From Torreya grandis (Eukaryota > Streptophyta > Pinopsida > Cupressales > Taxaceae), in contig JARHVA010000250.1 of NCBI GenBank assembly GCA_037957365.1, positions 4,347,501-4,411,500 of the forward strand: a stretch of 64,000 nucleotides of DNA, read 5' to 3'. Position numbers and translations under genes: made by a program. The notes beneath the pieces are model-generated. The model was given only the letters and a program-made list of their open reading frames with translations. It was not told where the DNA came from and ran no database searches. Shown piece after piece: positions 1-10,831 of this stretch. Each line of letters opens with the position of its first letter. The stretch's first letter is position 1.

Positions 1-4
1 TTGT

Positions 5-1325
5 CTAGTTGTAAAGGAGTTTTATCAAGTGCCTAGCATAGACTACACTAAGACATTTGCTTCTGTAACCAAGATGACATCTATCAGACTCACTCTAACA
101 AGCATAGCCACACATCTATGGGATGTTCACTAAATGGAAATTAAGAGTGCTTTTATACATGGTGACCTCAAATTAGATATCTACATGGAGCAACCACAAG
201 GATTTGTGGAAGATTCCTCAATGGTCTACAAACTTAGGAAATCTATCTACGAACTCAACTACGCCCCTCAGGCATGGTATGCCAAGATGGAATCCTTTCT
301 CCTTATAGTTTGGTTCACCAGATGCCACTCAAATCTAAATGTCTACATCTTGCATTAGTATGATTCTCTGTTGATTCTAGTTCTCTATGTGGATGACTTA
401 TTGATTATAGGGAACTCATAATTATCCATCTTAATAGTGAAAACTACACTTTTAGATAAATTTTCAATGATAGACATGGGATTGCTATATCACTTTCTCA
501 AGATTGAAATCATTCATTCAAATTCTAGGATAACTTTATCACAATCCAAGTATTCTCTTGATTTTCTTGTGAGGTTTAACATGGTTGACTGTAAGCCAGC
601 TCCTACTCCCTTCTTGTCTAGTGTGAAGCTTGAGGCTGATTATCCTACACCATTGGTTGATGCAACTCCATATCAACAACTTATGGGTAGTCTTATCTAT
701 CTCACAAACACATTAGACCTGACATATCCTATACAATTTTCATGGTCTCCCAATATTTGCAAGATCGACATGAATTGCATTAGAAAGCAGCTAAGAAGAT
801 TTTGCACTACATTTAGGGTTTGCACAACTATGGGATATATTATGGAGTAGAAAAAAAGGTTGATTTGATTAGATACATAAATTTAGATTGGGATGGAGAT
901 ATTCAAAGTTTAAACTCCACTTTAGGCTATAGTTTCTCACCTGGTTTGGGTCCATTAAGTTTGTCAAAAAAATTAGTATGCAGTTGCTATATCATCTATA
1001 AAGGTATAATATAGAGGGGATATCAATGCCACTACTAAGGAAATCTAGATTTAGGGGATTCTCACTAAGTTTGGTATCTAATTTCATAATCCAACAATCA
1101 TCTACTATGACAACCAAAGCACTATCCAGATTTTCAAGAATCTGGTTCTCCATCAAAAGACCAAACACTTAGAGATTCACATGCACTTCATCAAGGAGAT
1201 TATTAAAAAGCAAGTCATTGATCTTTGATACTATACAACATCAAAGTATATTTTAAATATTCTAACCAAGCCCTTCATAGAGAGTAAATTTGTTCATCTA
1301 TGAGCTCTCATTGGGGTTAGGATTG
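5..1325 (+). pseudogene. Ty1/copia pol 3' part: reverse transcriptase and RNase H (broken)
   Basis: This is the C-terminal part of a copia polyprotein that copies element RNA into cDNA; the 5' part lies outside the window. Translation from base 5 gives copia RT signatures in order: YTKTFASVTKM, then KSAFIHGDL and IYMEQPQGFV (about 140-210), then the catalytic YVDD at 386-397. The connection follows at 437-850, and the RNase H end (DNQSTIQIFKN, KHLEIHMHFIKE, ILTKPF) at about 1105-1285. The frame is broken by stops and frameshifts, for example a stop where VHQMD-type sequence is expected near 134. A polypurine tract and LTR follow directly, so orientation is certain. The family is clear; the lineage within copia is not assigned. 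Confidence 0.93.
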
Positions 1326-1430
1326 CTCCACCTTCTTCTTACTCTTATGTAGGTTCTTCACTATGTACTTGGTTACCTCACTAGGCTTTCAATGTCAAGA
1401 CCCAATTATCATCTCACCTAAGCTACACTT

Positions 1431-1438
1431 AAGGGGGG
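1431..1438 (+). other. Polypurine tract of the copia element
   Basis: The purine run AAGGGGGG sits immediately before the TG that opens the LTR at 1439. This is the normal plus-strand primer position. Confidence 0.85.
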
Positions 1439-1790
1439 TGTTAGTGTATTGTTTTTTCCCATTGGGTTTTGCGTACACAGTCTTATGGCTATTCTATGTC
1501 AATTAAGCTTCCTTAGGTTAGTTATAAAAGGGTCACATAGGCTAATTTCATTTTAATGTACTTATTTAATTAGGAAAATTAGATTCCTCCTCATTATTCT
1601 ATAATTTTCCTTGTATGTACCTCATTTTTCCACTTTGGAAGGTTATAATGGTTAATGTGATTTTATGCAAGCAGGACATATTTTGAAATATTATTGTGTG
1701 AAGACAAGCTTCTTCCTTCTTTACAATTTATCTATGATTCCATTGCTCCATACATATATTTTCTCAATATTTTTTGTAAGGATCCAATAT
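1439..1790 (+). repeat. Copia 3' LTR (about 350 bp)
   Basis: It begins TGTTAGTGTATTG straight after the polypurine tract. A TATA box (TATAAAAG) lies at 1523-1530. The right edge is estimated: around 1785-1795 the sequence passes into the minus-strand gypsy gag below, so the copia element appears to have landed in, or been joined to, that gag. Only one LTR is in the window, so length and target duplication cannot be verified. Confidence 0.7.
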
Positions 1791-1794
1791 CATA

Positions 1795-2095
1795 GCCAAT
1801 CCAACACATTTAGGCTACCTCTATATACTCAAACCTCCAATTTGGGTTTAGAACTTATTCCTATGATTGCTTTCAAGAGTCTTTCTTTCATTCTATCTTC
1901 CTCTTCTTCTTCTACTTATTATTTTTTGTCTTCCTCTCATTCACTCATATAACCTATCATAAGACCTCTTATTTTATAAATTTATATTTCCTCCAACCGT
2001 GATTGTAATCTTCTCATCTCTTCTAACAACACATCCCTTGGTTGTCTTCTTGAACTTGTTCTAGCACCACCTCTGGTTACTCCTCTAAGTGTCAT
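1795..2095 (-). pseudogene. Ty3/gypsy Gag N-terminus (broken, minus strand)
   Basis: Read on the minus strand, an ATG at 2095-2093 opens a frame starting MTLRGVTRGGARTSS and continuing DVLLEEMRRLQSRLEE. An acidic stretch follows, then pieces resembling the start of a retrotransposon gag domain (a Y-x-G-x-LN...LDW pattern near 1800-1840). Stops and frameshifts interrupt it after about 37 codons. It is cut off at the copia LTR. Upstream on the same strand are a leader of about 100 bp, a tRNA-Met primer site and an LTR, which is the expected order for the 5' end of a gypsy element. Confidence 0.65.
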
Positions 2096-2195
2096 TATTA
2101 TAATGTATTCTAATTTTATTTTTCAAAACCTGATATTCACTCTTCTCAATAAATTATCTTCTTCTTAGGTCATACTTTAATTACAACCAAACCAT

Positions 2196-2207
2196 ACACT
2201 GATACCA
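2196..2207 (-). other. Primer binding site (tRNA-iMet type), minus strand
   Basis: On the minus strand this reads TGGTATCAGTGT, close to the plant initiator Met primer site TGGTATCAGAGC. It lies four bases after the LTR edge at 2212. Confidence 0.7.
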
Positions 2208-2211
2208 AAAA

Positions 2212-3667
2212 TGATGGAGGGAATAAGGAAGATCAAACTTGTAACTTGCTTAAGAGAGAAATGATTAAGCTTAAAATATTATTGAATGAAAATTTTAAAA
2301 AAACAAGGTGTAAACCTAATAAATTAACCTCTTAAACATTTATATAATTTTAAATCAACTCACCATAATGAATTATTCCTTTGCTTAAACTTGAAAATAT
2401 AAGAAAAGGTGAAAATAAGGTTTCTAGACCTTAAAATTAGGCTTGTAGATTGAGTTTATTTAATAAATTTATATTTAAGAGTCCTAAAATTTTCAAAATA
2501 ACATTAAAACCTAAAAATTTACCTTCATTCATATCTCTAAAAAAATTCATTTCATTTTGATGGATCATTTTCAAGTTATGATGATTTTTGTTACTAGTGC
2601 TCTAAATAAACCTTCTTTTAGACCTACAACCTGAGTTTTTTGAAAATATTGAGATGAATACATCTAAAAGTATTAAAAAAATTAAAACCATTAAACACAT
2701 CCTATTACAACTCTCCACAAAATTTCATATAATTTTAAGGTTTATTTATAGAGTTATGATGATTTTAGTACACTAAAACCCTAACTACATGTATATAGGT
2801 TGAGAGCACTAAATCAAGTGAAAAATGAGTTTTGAGACCTATTTTTAGAATATTTAAATTTTAAATGGTTATTTACATGTTTTTTATACTCTCAATATCA
2901 AATTTTAACCTTTATCCATCTCAAAATATGATTAAAAATACACTTTACTGACTGTTATAACCACTTTTCCATGACTGTAACAGACTTGTACTGTCTTTTC
3001 AAACCTGTAACACATATGGGCGATATTATAAAGAAAATAATGATGATTTAAAATCCAAATTAAATTAAATTTCACATAATATGATCTTTAATTTGAATAA
3101 TGTAATTCAAATTGGGATTCTTTCATTGTTTTAATTTCAAACATGTTATAATGGCACTATAAATACCCTTTTGCATAACTTCCTCATTCTTTTCTTGAAT
3201 TTATTTCAAATCTTGGAGTTACTTTTTATTTATTATTGTCTTATTATCTTCTCAAATTTACTCCTCATCCTTTCCTTTGTTCCAAAAACTCCTTAACTAT
3301 CTAACTAACTCATAAACTTAACCTATCTTTACTCAAGATAACAACCTTGGTTGAGTTTGACATAGTCACTATGAATTAAGACATTTGAATTGTTATAAAT
3401 CATGAATAATACCTTAATTTACCCCTCCATTAAGTAACATAACCTTTGGTTTCACTAGGATATGATAAATACCCTTTAAAAACCCTTTACAAATTTAAAT
3501 TTTTAAAAAGATAGTTTTGGCAAAAAAATCATTAGTAGGCTCAAATGACTAAATTTTGGAATGTTATAGATTTGAAAACATTATAAATGAATAAAAAATA
3601 CTTCCTAATCCTATTACATGCCAAAATTTACAAAAATAAACAAATAAATACTGATGCTCCTGCATCA
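2212..3667 (-). repeat. 5' LTR of the minus-strand gypsy element (about 1.46 kb)
   Basis: The block is bounded by TGATGGAGGG at 2212 and TCCTGCATCA ending at 3667, an imperfect inverted terminal pair with TG/CA ends. The primer site at 2196-2207 and the gag start at 2095 place it as the 5' LTR of an element running to lower coordinates. A TATAAATA-like box lies near 3161 on the plus strand; its reverse (TATTTATA) can also serve as a TATA box, so it does not decide orientation. No second LTR is in the window. Confidence 0.55.
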
Positions 3668-4379
3668 CCAAGGGTAAATAAGGGTGAAGAGCTAAGGGTT
3701 GATCCATAAAAATATATATATATAAATCTTGTCTTATAGATCTAAATACAACAATAGAAAGGCAAAAAACCTAGAATAATGAATTTTTTCACATCCCAAT
3801 CGAACACATATTATGTGTTTGATATTAGCATTACATAACAAATAATAGCATTGATGGTAGCTTCCAAAGGTCCATAGTAGTGTATGTGGCTCCAAAAATC
3901 ATTTCTAAAATTTAATGATTGTCTCAAAATCTTGATCCTTCACACTTTTGCTTATGTACAATTCAAATCCACATACACATTATATATCCAAATAAGTATC
4001 ATTTCTTCTAGGGATTGAAATCAATAAAACATCTTTCAAATTTGGTACTTTTTATTTAGTGCATCTCATTATTTTAATTCAAAATATTCATTTATCTGAG
4101 TTTGCAATTAATTAGTCTACTATAGAATAGCTTTATTCATCTTTGTGTATATTTTAATATTTCCTCTTAACTCTTAACACCATCTATTTCAAAAAGTTTT
4201 AAATATTTCATTTATGTGACCTTCACATGCTCTACTATCCATCTTCATATGTGTACTTCTTTCATGGATCCCTCGTACGTACTTCTCCTAGTTCTTCTAT
4301 GTTATCCTCTAACACCCTACCTTCTTCCTCTTCACCTGCACACTCCTTCAAAACTTGAAGGATTTAGATTTTCTTGGTA
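3668..4379. other. Unassigned AT-rich stretch
   Basis: I see no gene, terminal repeat or clear domain here. The reading frame at 4216-4512 on the plus strand lies partly opposite a more plausible decayed minus-strand frame and looks like a chance ORF. Confidence 0.4.
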
Positions 4380-4960
4380 TGCTCCTACATCAAATAGTAG
4401 GAACAAATTAAGTATGAATGGCACTAGTTATATGTATACAAGGATTAGGAGCACTAGCCTCACCACCCAATGTATAAGTAAAGCCTCCAATAATAAAATT
4501 AGAAACATTTGAGGGAACAAGTGTAGCATTTTTTGGTGTAGATTCCTTATCTTTAACTATCTTTTTTTACTTCCTTTAACTTAAGTAACATAATTTATAT
4601 GCATGCATGAATCTTTTAAATTAAATATCTAAATTTATCAATTTTGATAACTATATTAGGATGAACATCATCAAAATAATTTATATCATTCTAAAAAATA
4701 TTTTCATAATCATCATAAAGATTATCATTCTGAACATAACCACTAACATTTGGATCATTTTTAGGATTTGTATCAACATCCATAAAAGTATTGGAAGGAA
4801 CATCATAAAGAGCAACCATTTTTTAATTTAAATAATCATAAACATCACACAAAGGAAGTTGAGTAAAATCACAAAGTAACACCACTCAATCTAGCACTTT
4901 GTCCAATAGGTTGTTTAAATCTAAGCTTCATAGTTGGTATAAAATGTAAGCATGAATAAA
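4380..4960 (-). pseudogene. Decayed reading frame of unknown function (minus strand)
   Basis: On the minus strand there is protein-like sequence in pieces: KLRFKQPIGQSARLSG near 4880-4930, DFTQLPLCDVYDYL near 4825-4870, an Asp/Asn-rich stretch from MVALYDVPSNTF (4820 downward), and NFIIGGFTYTLGGEAS near 4450-4505. Stops and at least one frameshift interrupt it. The composition (D/N-rich, with GG motifs) differs from its translated surroundings. I do not recognise the family; a Gag or inter-ORF region of the neighbouring minus-strand gypsy element is possible but unproven. Confidence 0.35.
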
Positions 4961-5699
4961 ATGAAGGAAGCTAATGATATTGATTGAGAAATGAAATAAT
5001 CATCATAAGATGTAGATCAAAAAATCTAATTTTAAATGTAACAAAAAATAAACCATAGGGGGAACCTTAAAAAGTGTAAGCATTCTAAGGACATAGGGAT
5101 TCACAAAATATGACAAGTGGATGTAAATACAAGGATAAAATGTGAAATATAAATGGAAACACTAGTCTAGGGCCAAAAAATTATAAATCAATCACTAAAG
5201 ATTAGAAAATCATACCCTATGGGGATGAGGGTTTATGAAACCCTAGGTTGGATGATCAAAAGATCAAGTTGACCAATTATGTTTTACCTAAAATTGAACA
5301 CTAAGGTATGATCTCATAATAAAATGGTAAAATGGGGGACACAAGGGGGATCTAAATTAGTGTAGTCCAAAATAGTAAATCAAAACCATAAAATGCTAAA
5401 ATTAAAAAAGTGAAAGTATAACAAACAATTAGACAAGCAATGAACATAAATAAAAAGATGAAGGGAGATTAAAACTAACAAATCTAAAGACTATGATAAA
5501 TTTATAGAATATATATATGAAAATGGTGAGGGAGATGAAGAAATAGAAGGACCTCAAAAATTTGAATTTGATATTGCGTAAGAAAACTAGAAGATTAGTA
5601 TAGAGGAGAATGTAGAGGTTGGGTAGGAAACCCAAAGTAACAGAGATGACCTGGATGTCAACGCAGAGTTGTGTGATAAGATCCAAGGGAATCTCAAGA
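4961..5699. other. Unassigned; possibly the 5' end of the LINE
   Basis: No recognisable domain. Because LINE ORF1 follows, this may include its 5' untranslated region, but no boundary or target duplication is visible. Confidence 0.3.
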
Positions 5700-7260
5700 A
5701 ATTTATAGACCTAGTTGTGTTAGGGGTCCACAATGTGTCTACTGACATTATAGATAACAAATAATTAGAACCTCAAGGGATACACTCCCCCCATGCATCT
5801 CCCTTTATCATGGGCTGACTATGTTCAAGAAAAGCATCAAGTGGGCTAGGATCTATCGGATCTCCACATCATCTTGTTAATTAAGAATAATGAGGTATGT
5901 GTTTATGTTCCTAAATCCTTAGTGTAAAAAGTAGATATGGATTTGGAAAAGTCTATTATGGTTAGGGTCAATAGATTTAAACCAAAAATTGACTCCTTCT
6001 AAAGATTGGCCAACCTCAAATGGAAACCTAAAGGTAAATTGGATGTTGTGGCCTTGGCAAGGAGTTTATTTTGGTTAATTTAACAAACCAAAAAAATTGA
6101 TTTAGAGTTTTATCATAAGGCCTATGGTTTATGGGAAAATCAAGCATCAATGTTAGGCATTATAAGGCCAAAACTAATCTATAATAATATATTGTGGATG
6201 GCATCCGAATGTGGGTACTCCTTCTAGAGTTACCCTTAGAATATTAGCTTCTAAAAGTGATAATGGGTATTATTAGAGCATTGGATCAGCCCATCACCAT
6301 TGATTCAATCACCTTGTCTTAAATAATTATGGTGGCAGATCAGTTCTATGTTTTCTTTCTTACTGATAAACCAATGCTTCATTCAATAAAGATCAAATCT
6401 AAATATGGTGAATGCACTCAGTGCATTGAATATGAATATCAAGCCATCATTTTCCCAAAATGCAATGTTACCAGTCATTCACAAAAATATTGTCCTAAGA
6501 AGACTCAAGTTCCAGTCACTCCTAAGCAAGCTTGGGTATAAAATTTAGACCCTCATTCAGAGTGCAAAGACATGTATAGAAAATTATATAGCATATTTAT
6601 GAACCTTACTACTCCTAGAATATCCTCTTTAATCCCCCTGAAAGGTATAATGATCATTAAAAAGTTATTCCTCGTAATGATAAGGCTAAGCACCATGTTT
6701 TTCCCTAGACCTATACATCCATCCCACTAAATGGAGAACCCCCACTCATGAAAGGCTCCCCCTAGGATATTTTAACTCAACTAAAGGTCCCCTCCCTATG
6801 GTCTTCTCCTTATGGTCTCAAAATGATGGCAGTCACTCCTCCTAAATGATCCACTCTAATTTAAAAGGTGAATACTCTCCTCAAATGGTTGTTCCATTAT
6901 CAAGATACTTGTTGGATACTAATGATTCTTTAGAGGAGGCCCTAATTTCCATTCCTATTCAAAATGGCCTAGAGTAAGCCAATACTCACATCTCACCCCT
7001 AAAAGAGGAGGTTTTGAAGGGCTTTGGATGGAATTCAAACCAGGATAACATTATTGACTTGATGTTAGTTCTAGCTCATATAAGCCCTTTATTAGATAAA
7101 ATAGGTACCAAGATGGAGTATTCAAACTCCGTGAAAAGATTTCTAGACTTATCAAATGCTCTTATGGTGATATTCAAGGATATGGGACAATGCTTCATTA
7201 AAAATTCACCATGTTCGAAGGCAAACCAATATGAAGGATTTAGAACTTAATCTCAGACAA
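5700..7260 (+). pseudogene. L1-type LINE ORF1 (DUF4283-like, zinc knuckle), broken
   Basis: ORF1 of plant L1 elements makes an RNA-binding protein that packages the LINE transcript. Visible pieces are VRVNRFKPKIDSF and WKPKGKLDVVALARSLFW (about 5960-6080), typical of the DUF4283 N-terminal domain. A stretch at 6329-6541 contains KPMLHSIKIKSKYGE, then IEYEYQAIIFPKC, and a knuckle FPKCNVTSHSQKYC with CX2CX4HX4C spacing in which the first Cys has become Phe. A charged tail follows to about 7260. Multiple stops and frameshifts are present. ORF2 starts about 150 bp further on in the same direction, as in intact plant L1s. Confidence 0.8.
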
Positions 7261-7407
7261 AGAAAGGGAGAAATAAAATAGATGTTGGGGTTACCCCAAA
7301 CCTCAAGGCAAATTTCCAAGTATGGTTGCTTAAAATTTTGAAAAATCAAAAGAAATAGCCAAGGATTCTCAACAAATCCTTAAAATTTAAATTACCAGAC
7401 TCAAGAA

Positions 7408-9143
7408 ATGAAGTTTCTCACATGGAACGTTAGGGGGTTAAATAACCCCAAAAATAATAAACCCTTAGCAATCTAAGAAAAATAACTTATCCTATCATTA
7501 TGCTTATTCAAGAAACCAAAATATCTGAAGAGAATTTAGGAATGTGCTCTTATAGAATTTGGAGAAGGGCCAATTTTTCAGCTTCTAGTTCCAAGGGTGC
7601 CTTGGGAGGTCTCACAATATTCTAGAACTTAGATCTTTTAGAAGGTGACCTGATAATGAAAACTAATGAACATGTATCCATTATCTTTAGAGATATTTCT
7701 AGTAAGGAAGAATTTATTTTGTCTAGCATCTATGCTCCCAATTCCAAAAATGCAAGGAAAAAATTATGGGAAGACCTTTTAGCCTTTCAGAAAACTTATG
7801 GGAATTGGAACTGGATAGTGGCTAGAGATTTTAACACTCCGCTTTCTCCCAGGGAAAAAAAGGAAAAAATTTGGACTTCACAGAAAGCATGTCCAAGCTC
7901 AATGACTTCCTTGTAGATCTTAGCTGCATTGATGTGGAACTCAAAGGCAACCCTTTTCCCTAGAAAAATAGAAGGTCGAGAGATAATCTTATTTAGGTTC
8001 TTCTTGATCACTTCATTATCTCTCTCAATTAGGACCTTCACATTTCTAACTCTATTTCATCCCTACCTAGAATAGGTTCCAATCATATAATGCTCTGATA
8101 TTTAAAGGGGAAAATATATATAAACCAAAGAATATTCCCTTTAGGTTTGAAAGTATGTGGTTATATCATCCAAACCTGACTAAATCCATAAAATAATGGT
8201 GGGAATAACCTTTCTCAAGCTTAGATATGTATAATCTGGTTAAGAAATTGAACTTCCTGAAGAGGAACCTTAAAAAATGGAATAAAGAAGCTTTTGGGAA
8301 TATTTTCATCTAAAAGAAGGAACTGATAAAGATAGAAGAATCAACGGCTACTCATGGAAACACCGAGTCTTTAATTCTCAAAGAAAAGGAAATTATGAGC
8401 TAGTTTCATAATATTGAGGCAAAGGAAGAGGTGTATTGGTGATAAAAATCTAGATGTATCGAGTTGAAGGAAGGAGATAAAAACACTATATTATTTCATC
8501 AATCTTATTATAAACATGGGAATGGTAACATGATCAATCATTTAGAAATGTAAAATGGTAGCCTCGATAACGAAGAGGATGAAATCAACTACCATACAAT
8601 CCAATTCTTCAAAAAGTTGTTAATGAAAGATGGATCCTTTGATGAGATACTCAAAGAAACTACCTTGAGTAATTTTAATGAAGTCATTACCTCTTAAGAT
8701 AATGTTACTCTCTTTAAACCTCCTTCGATGGAAGAGGTTAAAGGGGTGGTCTTTGTGATAAATGGATTCAGGGCCCCTAGCCTTAATGGATTCCCCCCTT
8801 TTTGCTTCCAAAAATTTTAGGACATCATTCACTTGGAAGTTAAAGTGGTTTCAATTAAATTCTTCTATACAAGATCCATCCTAAAATAAATGAATAACAC
8901 TTTTTTGGTCCTCATACCAAATATATTGGGGGAAAATAATCTTCAAGATTTATGACCCATAAGACTATGAAATTCCATTTACAATATTTGTTCAGTCCTA
9001 CTGGTGAGAAGAATTCAACCTCTACTGTACAAAGTGATCAGGGAACAACAAGGAGCACCTATCTTAAGAAGATAAATTATTGATGGAATCATCACAATAT
9101 ACAAAGCCATCCACTCCATCTCTAATTCTTTGAGGTAGGGTAT
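7408..9143 (+). pseudogene. LINE ORF2, 5' part: endonuclease and first half of RT
   Basis: The frame opens MKFLTWNVRGLNNPK, the classic start of the APE-type endonuclease that nicks target DNA. Next come a QETK motif near 7510, SSIYAPNSKNARKK (7720-7760) and WIVARDFN (7810-7835, the usual GGDFN with the glycines changed). After the linker the RT begins with FKPPSMEEVK, a degraded SPGLDGFP-type motif (APSLNGFPPFCFQKF, about 8775-8820), NNTFLVLIPNI and a QGAPILRR stretch. It stops abruptly at 9143, where a gypsy LTR begins. The remainder continues at 28099 with matching codon phase (G|M-F-I-K), so one LINE was split by the insertion. Confidence 0.88.
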
Positions 9144-9594
9144 TGTTGAGACCAACACCCCCTATCTTTATTTTTTTAAAGGAGGACCCCTGTATTTGTT
9201 TTCAAAAAGTTTATATTCTAGATTGAATGTGAAGAGTTGTCTTATCTTAGATTTTAAAGGAAAATCAATTTTAAAAGGGGAACATGTGTTTTAATGTATT
9301 TGATCATGTTTATGTTTCATGGTTCAAAATTTCTAATAATTATCTTCAAGGTGATTAGTTGCAGGTTCCATGGAAGAAGCTAGGTGTCCTAAGGAACAAA
9401 CCCTAAAGGGGGGTTTGAATTTAAATATTCATGAAAAATACTAGCAGAAAATTTTATTTCCTTTTGATTAAATGATCCTAAGTCTAACTATATATTAAGC
9501 TTCAAATATGTTTTTTCTTTAAAACATGACCAAATATAAAACCTTAGGCTAAACTTTATACATGATCGGGTATTAATTTAAAGCTTATGCTCTT

Positions 9595-10365
9595 TTACAG
9601 ATCTAATGGTAATCACTTGTTCACTAGATTTGATAGAACGGTGTAACCAACCTGAAGTCTTTTAAAAAGGACATACAGTTAATGATCTAGGCCTAGTGAA
9701 TATCTAAAGGTGATCATTTGCTCAGAGGTTCTAATCTAAATATGGACATTGACCCTGAAGCCTTGGGAACCCCTGAGGGCTTTGCACATGGTATTCATTT
9801 ATTGGATCAATAAATTACATTGTTTTAAATTTGAAAGGTTTGTTCCCATCATTTTAAATTTATGAGGATGTATTTGTCATGATCAAACCCATCAAATTTA
9901 ATCGAGACAATCCCCGAAGCCTTTGGAACTCTATTGTCTTAAAGTTGGCAAGTTTTCTCCCATCATTTGACATCTACGAGGACGTATTTGATATGACCAA
10001 ACCCATCAAATTTAACTTAGACAATTTTTAAAGCCTACTCAAAGGGGGCATTTCTAAAATAACCTTTTAATAAATTCCTAGATTTTTACGAAGACAAGCT
10101 TAGTATATAAAGATATTAGGCTAAGTCATTTTGTGTTTTTAAACATAAAATTCTAAATGACATTTTAAACCTAAGATTTATATGATCATGTAACTAATTA
10201 AAAGTTAATCATCTTGAAGGATCTAATGATTATCACTTGTTCACTGGATTTGATCCCATGGTGCATCGAGCCAGATGCTATTTAAAAAAAAGCATGTGAT
10301 TAATGATCTAGCCCTGGCTAAGATCCAATGGTGATCACTTGTTCAATGGATTTGATCCAATGGTG
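9595..10365 (+). promoter_or_regulatory. Repeated GATCYAAYGGTGATC-type motifs in U3
   Basis: The pattern GATCTAATGGTAATCACTTG near 9599 recurs with changes near 10220 (GATCTAATGATTATCACTTG) and near 10310 (GATCCAATGGTGATCACTTG). Each is followed by TTCA and a GATTTGAT..(A/C)(A/C)(A/C/T)GGTG half. The three copies sit in the U3 part, 350-1,100 bp before the TATA box. They could be promoter-proximal control elements; no factor is identified. Confidence 0.4.
9819..10035 (+). repeat. Two-copy tandem repeat (about 110 bp unit) in U3
   Basis: Two consecutive imperfect copies (about 9819-9930 and 9931-10035) each contain TTAAA...GG..TT..TCCCATCATTT, then GAGGA.GTATTTG, CAAACCCATCAAATTTAA and GACAAT. 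The second LTR carries the same pair near 22930-23140, so the duplication predates insertion. Confidence 0.75.
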
Positions 10366-10718
10366 TGATGAAGTTGAGGAATTTTTGAAGGCCTCATGAG
10401 CTTGACACATGGCACAATCAATAAACTCAAAGATCAAGAATCAATGAAATGAAAGGACCTAGATTTAGCTTTTCAAAGCAAAATAAAGGGGACTTTTGAA
10501 CACCAATGATCACTCTTCAAATGGCATTTATGAAATTTGCCATGAAAGGCATGGAACCCTACCACATAAACTCCACATAAGCATAGAGGATCTAAATGAA
10601 AGATATATCATGATTGAAAACATAGAAGACATGATAGTAAGGTTCCATCATATCTAAGGCACATATGAGATCAAAGTTGGATGTTTTGGTCATTAAAGCC
10701 AAAAAACCCTGAACCCTC

Positions 10719-10725
10719 TATAAAG
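10719..10725 (+). promoter_or_regulatory. LTR TATA box (5' LTR)
   Basis: TATAAAG in the context CCCTCTATAAAGAAGGC, 113 bp before the ATG of the LTR-borne ORF. The other LTR has the same box at 23824-23830. The 175 bp around it (10594-10768) differ from the other LTR at one base only. Transcription would be expected to start near 10750, placing the R region just before the ORF. Confidence 0.6.
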
Positions 10726-10831
10726 AAGGCCAAAGTTGGTTCAATTAATTATGTCACACTTGAGATAATTGTGAACTAAATTTAGATCAAGTGCCTTAGT
10801 AAGAAATTGTAACTACAATATAGTGTTATCA

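Noticed and set aside
1665..1952. 95-codon plus-strand ORF with a Ser-rich end
   Set aside because: It spans the LTR and the reverse of an acidic Gag stretch (GAA/GAG read backwards as TTC/CTC); a shadow frame.
3155..3175. TATAAATA on the plus strand as proof that LTR 2212-3667 is plus-oriented
   Set aside because: The box is near-palindromic, while the primer site and gag on the minus strand support the opposite orientation.
4216..4512. 98-codon plus-strand ORF
   Set aside because: No motif; it overlaps better protein-like sequence on the minus strand and is rich in residues typical of chance AT-rich frames.
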